Below are positions 58,877-64,000 of a stretch of 64,000 nt of DNA, in pieces. Both the position numbers and the translations under genes were made by a program. Origin of the DNA: Nymphaea colorata (lineage: Eukaryota > Streptophyta > Magnoliopsida > Nymphaeales > Nymphaeaceae); contig NC_045147.1 in NCBI RefSeq assembly GCF_008831285.2, positions 13,432,854 through 13,496,853 on the forward strand, read 5' to 3'. Below the pieces are notes generated by a model. The model saw only the letters and a list, made by a program, of their open reading frames with translations. It made no database searches and was not told the origin of the DNA. Positions within the stretch are counted from its first letter, which is position 1; every line of letters starts with the position of its first letter.

Positions 58877-61800
58877 TCAAGTTGGAGCGTATATGTCAAA
58901 CAAGCTCAACTTGGAACAACAACTTTGGAATGGTCCTCTTGCAAGAGCTTTAGTAAAAATATCAGCAGTTTGCCCTGTAGTTGAAATATGGGAGGTGCTT
59001 ACAAACCCCTTTTGAATCATGTCTCTGATATAGTGACAATCAACTTCAACATGCTTGGTTCTCTCATGGAAAGCAGGATTATTAGCAATAAACAGAGCAG
59101 CTTTGTTATCACCTAACAATTGCATAGGAAGAGGCACTTCCACAGTAAGATCCAACATCAGAGATCTAACCCACATAACTTCAGCAGTAGCCTGAGCCAT
59201 TGCTCTATACTCAGATTCTGCACTTGATCTGGCAACCACTGTCTGCTTCTTACTCTTCCATGTAACCAAGTTGGATCCAATAAACACACAAAACCCAGTA
59301 GTGGATTTTCTGTCAAGGTGACATCCCGCATAATCAGCATCAACATACACAGATATAGTGAGAGATGTACCATTTTGAAAGAAGAGTCCCATTCCTGGTG
59401 AATTTTTCAGATACCTGAGAATCATCATGGCAGCATCCCAATGGACTTTCTTGGGCTTATCCATAAATTGACTCACTCTGCTGACAGCATAGGCAATATC
59501 AGGTCGAGTAACAGTGATATATAGGAGCTTCCCAACAATCCCTCTATATTGTCTAGCATCAACATCTTCAGTATCATCATTATACAAGCGAGTATTGATG
59601 TCCATGGGTGTAGAGGCAGGTCGACATCCTAGCATACCTGTCTCTTGCAAGACATCAGTAACGTATTTCCTTTGGCACATGATAAGACCCTTCTGATTTC
59701 TGGCAAACTCAATACCTAGGAAATAGCGTAGCTCACCAAGATCCTTGGTGACAAAGTGTCGTCCAAGGACGCCCTTGATGTTGGAAATCCCCTGAATATC
59801 ATCCCCTGTAACAATGATATCATCAACATAGACAAGAACTATCACTGTACCTGTAGAAGTTTTCTTGACAAAAAGGGAATGATCAGCCGAAGAACGTCTG
59901 AAGCCCTCATACTCAATATTCTCTGATAATTTTTGAAACCAAGCTCGAGGACTTTGTTTCAGACCATAAATTGCCTTTCTTAATCTACACACTTTCTGAC
60001 ACTCCCCCTCAACAACAAACCCTGGTGGTTGCTGCATATACACTTCTTCATGTAGGTCACCATACAGAAAGGCATTTTTGACATCAAGCTGTGATAGAGA
60101 CCAATTCTTGCTGACGGCAACAGCGAGAAGAACCCGTAAAGAAGCATGTCGTGCCACAGGAGAGAAGGTATCATAATAATCAACCCCATAAGTCTGAGTA
60201 TAGCCTTTTGCAACCAGGCGAGCCTTATATCTCTCAATGCTGCCATCTGCTCTGTATTTAACAGTAAATACCCATCGACAACCAACAATAGCTGCATCAG
60301 ATGAAGGAGTAACTAGTGTCCAGGTGCCTCTAGACTGAAGGGCATCCATCTCTTCTTGCATAGCTGCGGCCCATTTGGGATCAGAAAGAGCGTCCATAGG
60401 AGTCTGTGGAAGAGCTACAGCCGACAGTCCCTTGACAAACTGGCGGTAAGTAGGAGTGAGTCGAGCCATGGACAAATGACCAGAGAGAGGATGCATAGTG
60501 CAACTGCGTTTGCCTTTCCTTTGAGCAATAGGCATATCAAGTTCATTAATATGAGGACCAGTAGCATGCTCTGGAGAGTCCCCTGTGGCATCATCACATA
60601 AAGAATGGTCAGCAGGATTTGTGTGTTCAGGAAGTACCTTGGGCATGCTGGGTGAAGGCACAGGAGCACAGGGGGCAGGTTGAACAGGTTTAGTGCGACG
60701 TTGGTAGATAGCCCCAAAACGCGAAGCAACGGGTTGTGGATAACTCATGAGAGGTAAAGGAAGGTGGACTTCATCACTAAATTCAGGCACCCTTAATTGA
60801 GTTCCATTGGGAGAGAAATAAGAGGTGGACTCAAAAAATGTAACATCAGCACTCACATAATATCGACGAGTAGAAGGATCATAACAACGATATCCCTTTT
60901 GAGTGCGGGAATAACCAACAAAGATCGTTTTGATAGCCCGAGGGGATAACTTATCTCGCCCAGGACCAAGTAACTGAACAAAGGCAACACATCCAAAAAT
61001 ACGAGGTGCAACAGAAAACAATTCTCTGTCAGGAAAAAGAACAGAGAAAGGAATAAGATCTCCCAACACGGATGACGGCATGCGATTAATAAGATAGCAT
61101 GCTGTAAGAACAGCATCTCCCCAATAAGAATGGGGAACATGGCTGTGTATGATAATGGTTCTGGCGACATCAAGAATATGGCGGTGTTTTCTTTCAGCAA
61201 CCCCGTTTTGTTGAGAAGTATAGGCACAAGAAGTTTGGTGAATGATACCCTTATCCCTGAAAAATTGTTCTAAAGAGGAAGCACAGAACTCAAGAGCATT
61301 GTCAGAGCGCACAATCTTGACACAAGTATCAAACTGAGTCAGAATTTCATTGATAAAATTTTTGATTACATGACCCGCTTCAGATTTGTGTTTCATAAGA
61401 AAAACCCAACTAACACGACTGTAATCATCAACAGCAACAAGATAATACCGATGACCCTGAAGGTCAGGAGTACGACTCGGGCCCCAAACATCAAAATGAA
61501 GTAACTCAAACACAGAGTGGCTACTTCTACTAGACCGCGGAGGAAAGGATGACCGATGATGTTTGCCTAACTGACAAGACTCACATTGAAAAGACGACTT
61601 ATGAGACAGCTGAGGGAGAACATGCAGCAGTTTCTGAAACGGGAGATGTCCAAAACGTAAATGCCAAGTATAAGCCGAGGATGAGGACGACCCCGACGAG
61701 GTAGATCCAGCAAAGGGAAAGGAGTGCACTAGCCTGTAGAGACCTCCCTGTTCACGGCCACTGCCAATCACCCTGCCCGTCAGTATATCCTGAAACACAA

Positions 61801-63115
61801 GAGAGGAAGAGTCAAATATAGCACGACAATTTAAGTCTCTGGTAATCTGACTGATAGAAAGTAGGCTATGGGGGAATTCTGGTGCATGAAGAACGTGCTG
61901 CAGCAGCAATGATGAAGTAAGTTGGACCTCTCCATGTCCAACAACTGGTGAATCTTTTCCATCTGCTAGAATAACCGAACGACCCGGTGGAGTAGGGACG
62001 TAAGAGGTGAATTGCATCTTATCCCCACAGAGATGTGTCGATGCACCAGAATCAATAAGCCAATCTGTAGTGTCAGGAGGAGAGCAGACTGTACAGGCAG
62101 AATACATACCAGATGAAGAAGCACTCGCAGCGGTAGGAACAGTAGAAGTGGTCGGACCAGGGGATGGATGGGCGCTGTCGCCAATCAAGTGCCTCAACTG
62201 AGAGAGAATGTCATCTACATGCAACTCACTGGAGGAGGCAGTGTGCTGAGGCTTAGGCTGCTCAGGAGAATCAGTAGATACAGTCTGATTTGCAAAAGCT
62301 GGACGACCATGTTTCTGCCAACACTTATCCACAGTATGACCAATGCGGTGACAAAACTGACATACAGGGCGCGAAGGGGTATTGCCACGGCCACGGCCCC
62401 CTCGTCCTCTGGCAAAAAAGGGTCCTCCTCTGCCACGAGTAGCAAGCATAGCAGAAGTGGTATCAGGAACAGTCGATGCAGAGATCGGAATTCTGCTGAG
62501 CCTACTGTAAGCCTCATCAATAGGAGGAATCGAGGGACTAGTAAGCATTTGGTTCTTTGCGGATTCATAAACAGAGTCTAAACCAGAAAGAAAGACCCCT
62601 ACCATAAGCATATCTCTGTATGCCTTTTGTTGTTCACACTTGCATGCGGGAAAGTAGCTATTCAGTCTCTCAAACATGGACTTGAGACTAGAATAATAAG
62701 TGTGAAGAGGTCTGCCATCTTGTCGCATCTGATGGATATCATGATGAAGCTGCATAATGCGCGTTTCATTTCTTGCCTGTGAATAAGTGGCAGCAAGGGA
62801 ATCCCACATATCCTTTGCACTGTCCTTGTGCAAGACTTCATTTGCAATTTCTTGTGAGAGAGTACCAACAATCCATACCATAACCAATGAATTATCTTTA
62901 AACCAAGTAGTATATTTTCCTACCTTCTGTACGGGCTCGGGCTCCAATATGAGATGTTCCTTCTCATGGGCGATCAAAGTTCTTTTTACTTGCATGGCCC
63001 ACATCTCGTAATTACCCCCATCCATTTTGGTGATAATGCTGGAAAATGGGGAACTCTTCATCTCTCCCGACGATACAAAGGAAGAGGTATTAGCGCCACT
63101 ACTAATTTCAGACAT
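58877..63115 (-). CDS. Copia gag-pol polyprotein
   Basis: Single open frame of 1,412 residues. In order: gag domain (UBN2-like, MDGGNYEMWAMQVKRTL near residue 31), Arg/Gly-rich stretch and CCHC zinc knuckle C252-x2-C-x4-H-x4-C265, aspartic protease with LIDSGAST at about 353-360, integrase with an HH-CC zinc region (HLRFGH...CESCQLGKHH) and the catalytic D, D and E core (FDVWGPS, VRSDNALEF, NGVAERKHRHI), reverse transcriptase (KARLVAKGYTQ, then YVDDIIV) and RNase H (YVDADYAG, SSAESEYRAMA, ending near ADIFTKAL). All catalytic motifs look intact. The domain order gag-PR-IN-RT-RH is Ty1/copia. Translation starts at ATG 63115 after a long GC-rich leader. The stop overlaps the polypurine tract, 8 bp before the 3' LTR. 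Confidence 0.95.
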   Translation of the reverse strand: MSEISSGANTSSFVSSGEMKSSPFSSIITKMDGGNYEMWAMQVKRTLIAHEKEHLILEPEPVQKVGKYTTWFKDNSLVMVWIVGTLSQEIANEVLHKDSAKDMWDSLAATYSQARNETRIMQLHHDIHQMRQDGRPLHTYYSSLKSMFERLNSYFPACKCEQQKAYRDMLMVGVFLSGLDSVYESAKNQMLTSPSIPPIDEAYSRLSRIPISASTVPDTTSAMLATRGRGGPFFARGRGGRGRGNTPSRPVCQFCHRIGHTVDKCWQKHGRPAFANQTVSTDSPEQPKPQHTASSSELHVDDILSQLRHLIGDSAHPSPGPTTSTVPTAASASSSGMYSACTVCSPPDTTDWLIDSGASTHLCGDKMQFTSYVPTPPGRSVILADGKDSPVVGHGEVQLTSSLLLQHVLHAPEFPHSLLSISQITRDLNCRAIFDSSSLVFQDILTGRVIGSGREQGGLYRLVHSFPFAGSTSSGSSSSSAYTWHLRFGHLPFQKLLHVLPQLSHKSSFQCESCQLGKHHRSSFPPRSSRSSHSVFELLHFDVWGPSRTPDLQGHRYYLVAVDDYSRVSWVFLMKHKSEAGHVIKNFINEILTQFDTCVKIVRSDNALEFCASSLEQFFRDKGIIHQTSCAYTSQQNGVAERKHRHILDVARTIIIHSHVPHSYWGDAVLTACYLINRMPSSVLGDLIPFSVLFPDRELFSVAPRIFGCVAFVQLLGPGRDKLSPRAIKTIFVGYSRTQKGYRCYDPSTRRYYVSADVTFFESTSYFSPNGTQLRVPEFSDEVHLPLPLMSYPQPVASRFGAIYQRRTKPVQPAPCAPVPSPSMPKVLPEHTNPADHSLCDDATGDSPEHATGPHINELDMPIAQRKGKRSCTMHPLSGHLSMARLTPTYRQFVKGLSAVALPQTPMDALSDPKWAAAMQEEMDALQSRGTWTLVTPSSDAAIVGCRWVFTVKYRADGSIERYKARLVAKGYTQTYGVDYYDTFSPVARHASLRVLLAVAVSKNWSLSQLDVKNAFLYGDLHEEVYMQQPPGFVVEGECQKVCRLRKAIYGLKQSPRAWFQKLSENIEYEGFRRSSADHSLFVKKTSTGTVIVLVYVDDIIVTGDDIQGISNIKGVLGRHFVTKDLGELRYFLGIEFARNQKGLIMCQRKYVTDVLQETGMLGCRPASTPMDINTRLYNDDTEDVDARQYRGIVGKLLYITVTRPDIAYAVSRVSQFMDKPKKVHWDAAMMILRYLKNSPGMGLFFQNGTSLTISVYVDADYAGCHLDRKSTTGFCVFIGSNLVTWKSKKQTVVARSSAESEYRAMAQATAEVMWVRSLMLDLTVEVPLPMQLLGDNKAALFIANNPAFHERTKHVEVDCHYIRDMIQKGFVSTSHISTTGQTADIFTKALARGPFQSCCSKLSLFDIYAPT

Positions 63116-63787
63116 CTTTCAACACAAAGGAGGAAACCGAGCCACGGAATAGGAAGTGCAGGCAAAAGAATACAATCACATATCGAAAGACAACATGCTG
63201 ATCATGAAGCAATATGCAGTTAACGCAGGTAGCAATCCAGAAGTCCGATCGGCGAGAAGAGGCAACAGCAGAGCTGAACGAAGAGAGATACCAGAGACGA
63301 CGGTGAGAAGAAAATCAGCGTGCAGAACCACGGGCAGAGCAGCGGCAGAACAGCGGCGGAGCAGCGGCGGAGCAGCGTGCAGCGGAGGAGCAGCGTGCAG
63401 AGCAGCGGCGGAGCAGCATGCAGCGGAAAGATGCAGAGAGGAAAAAAAAATCAGCGTTGAGGCGGCGGCGAAGGCAGACGGGCGCAGGAGGACGGGCGCA
63501 GGCAGACGGGCGGCGGCGGCGGCGCAGGCGGACGGGCGCAGGAGGCACAGGCGGAGGCGGCGGCGCAGGCGGACGGGCGCAGGAGGCACAGGCGGAGGCG
63601 GCGCAGGCAGACAATGGGTAGGGCGACGAGGGGCAGCAGGGATGGATCAGGCGGCAATGGACAGGGCGGCAAAGGGCGAGGCGGCAATGGACAGGGCGGC
63701 AAAGGGCGGCGGCGGCGACTGACGCCGATGAGGCGGCGGCCGGCGCCGCTCAGTCGGCGACAACTCGCTGAGGAGGAGACGGCTGGA
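63116..63787 (-). other. Unusual GC-rich, repeat-laden 5' leader of the copia element
   Basis: The 670 bp between PBS and gag-pol are far richer in GC than the rest of the window. They hold internal tandem repeats: GCAGCGGCGGAGCAGC variants at about 63330-63425, a 41-bp unit (GGCGCAGGCGGACGGGCGCA...) twice at 63521-63602, and GGCGGCAATGGACAGGGCGG units at about 63650-63710. Several frames are open only because of the repeats. The role is unknown; leaders of retroelements carry packaging and translation signals. Confidence 0.7.
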
Positions 63788-63799
63788 GCTCTGATACCA
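63788..63799 (-). other. Primer-binding site of the intact copia element
   Basis: TGGTATCAGAGC on the reverse strand directly next to the 5' LTR, complementary to initiator Met-tRNA. Confidence 0.92.
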
Positions 63800-63963
63800 T
63801 GATGAAGTTAAGAGAACTAATCTTTGATTAACATCGAAAGAATCCCTAACTCCTCTTTATATAGACTAGAGGAGAGGGATAAGTTACAAGAAAGTCATTA
63901 AAAGAAACATTATTACACAAGTGCCCTCTCAAGCCTAATACTGAGTATAAACACGTCTTAACA
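63800..63963 (-). repeat. 5' LTR of the intact copia element
   Basis: 164 bp, identical to the 3' LTR. The reverse-strand TATA motif at 63855-63864 would drive transcription toward lower coordinates. Confidence 0.97.
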
Positions 63964-64000
63964 ATAAGGACCTGTAATGAAAGGAAAAAATAGTTTGGCA

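Larger units (their letters stand above)
58706..63963 (-). mobile_element. Intact, young Ty1/copia retrotransposon
   Basis: Complete 5,258-bp reverse-strand element. LTRs are 164 bp and identical (58706-58869 and 63800-63963). The perfect 5-bp target-site duplication ATAAG lies at 58701-58705 and 63964-63968. The PBS TGGTATCAGAGC touches the 5' LTR (63788-63799) and the polypurine tract TTGAGGGGGAG touches the 3' LTR (58870-58880). A single uninterrupted polyprotein frame fills the interior. Identical LTRs plus an open frame mean recent insertion, and the copy may still be mobile or transcribed. Confidence 0.97.

Noticed and set aside
63176-63802. Several long open frames on both strands in the GC-rich leader
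   Set aside because: GC-rich tandem repeats leave all frames open. The products are Arg/Ala/Gly repeats with no protein-like character.

Overview
Nuclear DNA of a flowering plant. The evidence is split eukaryotic genes with GT-AG introns, plant-only families (P-class PPR, NDR1/HIN1-like, DMR6-type dioxygenase, plastid LPAT), Ty1/copia retrotransposons primed by initiator Met-tRNA, SINEs, MITE-like elements and long TA/CT/GT microsatellites in AT-rich spacers. The species cannot be assigned from the sequence alone.

Layout. 1-6.3 kb: spacer with two weak coding-like stretches. 6.67-7.30 kb (+): single-exon NHL/LEA-2 membrane protein. 9-10.1 kb: unassigned reverse-strand ORFs and a 72-bp tandem repeat. 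11.6-12.4 kb: frameshifted malectin-like (RLP4-type) pseudogene abutting a LINE 3'-end remnant. 14.0-16.3 kb (+): intronless PPR gene. 17.5-18.3 kb (-): Nudix-like protein. 20.0-20.4 kb (-): small membrane-anchored protein gene broken by a frame change. 23.1-23.7 kb (-): BRH1-like RING-H2 E3 ligase. 24-28 kb: gene-poor spacer. 28.0-35.7 kb (-): old, decayed Ty1/copia element split by a 2,624-bp solo LTR. 36.8-40.8 kb (-): four-exon DMR6-like 2-oxoglutarate oxygenase. 41-51.8 kb: repeat-rich spacer with two tRNA-derived SINE candidates and an LTR-plus-PBS remnant. 51.9-53.2 kb (+): five-exon plastid-type lysophosphatidate acyltransferase (ATS2/LPAT1). 54.2-57.6 kb: a nest of TIR elements built from GTATCG or CACGGACACG subterminal arrays. 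58.7-64.0 kb (-): young intact Ty1/copia element with identical LTRs.

The host genes are unrelated single-copy-looking plant genes and do not form a pathway or cluster. Two have defence-related relatives (NHL and DMR6), one makes plastid phosphatidic acid, one is a probable organelle RNA-binding protein and one is a RING E3. The most informative structures are the transposon architectures. In several, target-site duplications, terminal repeats and reading-frame continuity give exact boundaries. I saw no prokaryote-style system, CRISPR array or secondary-metabolite cluster.
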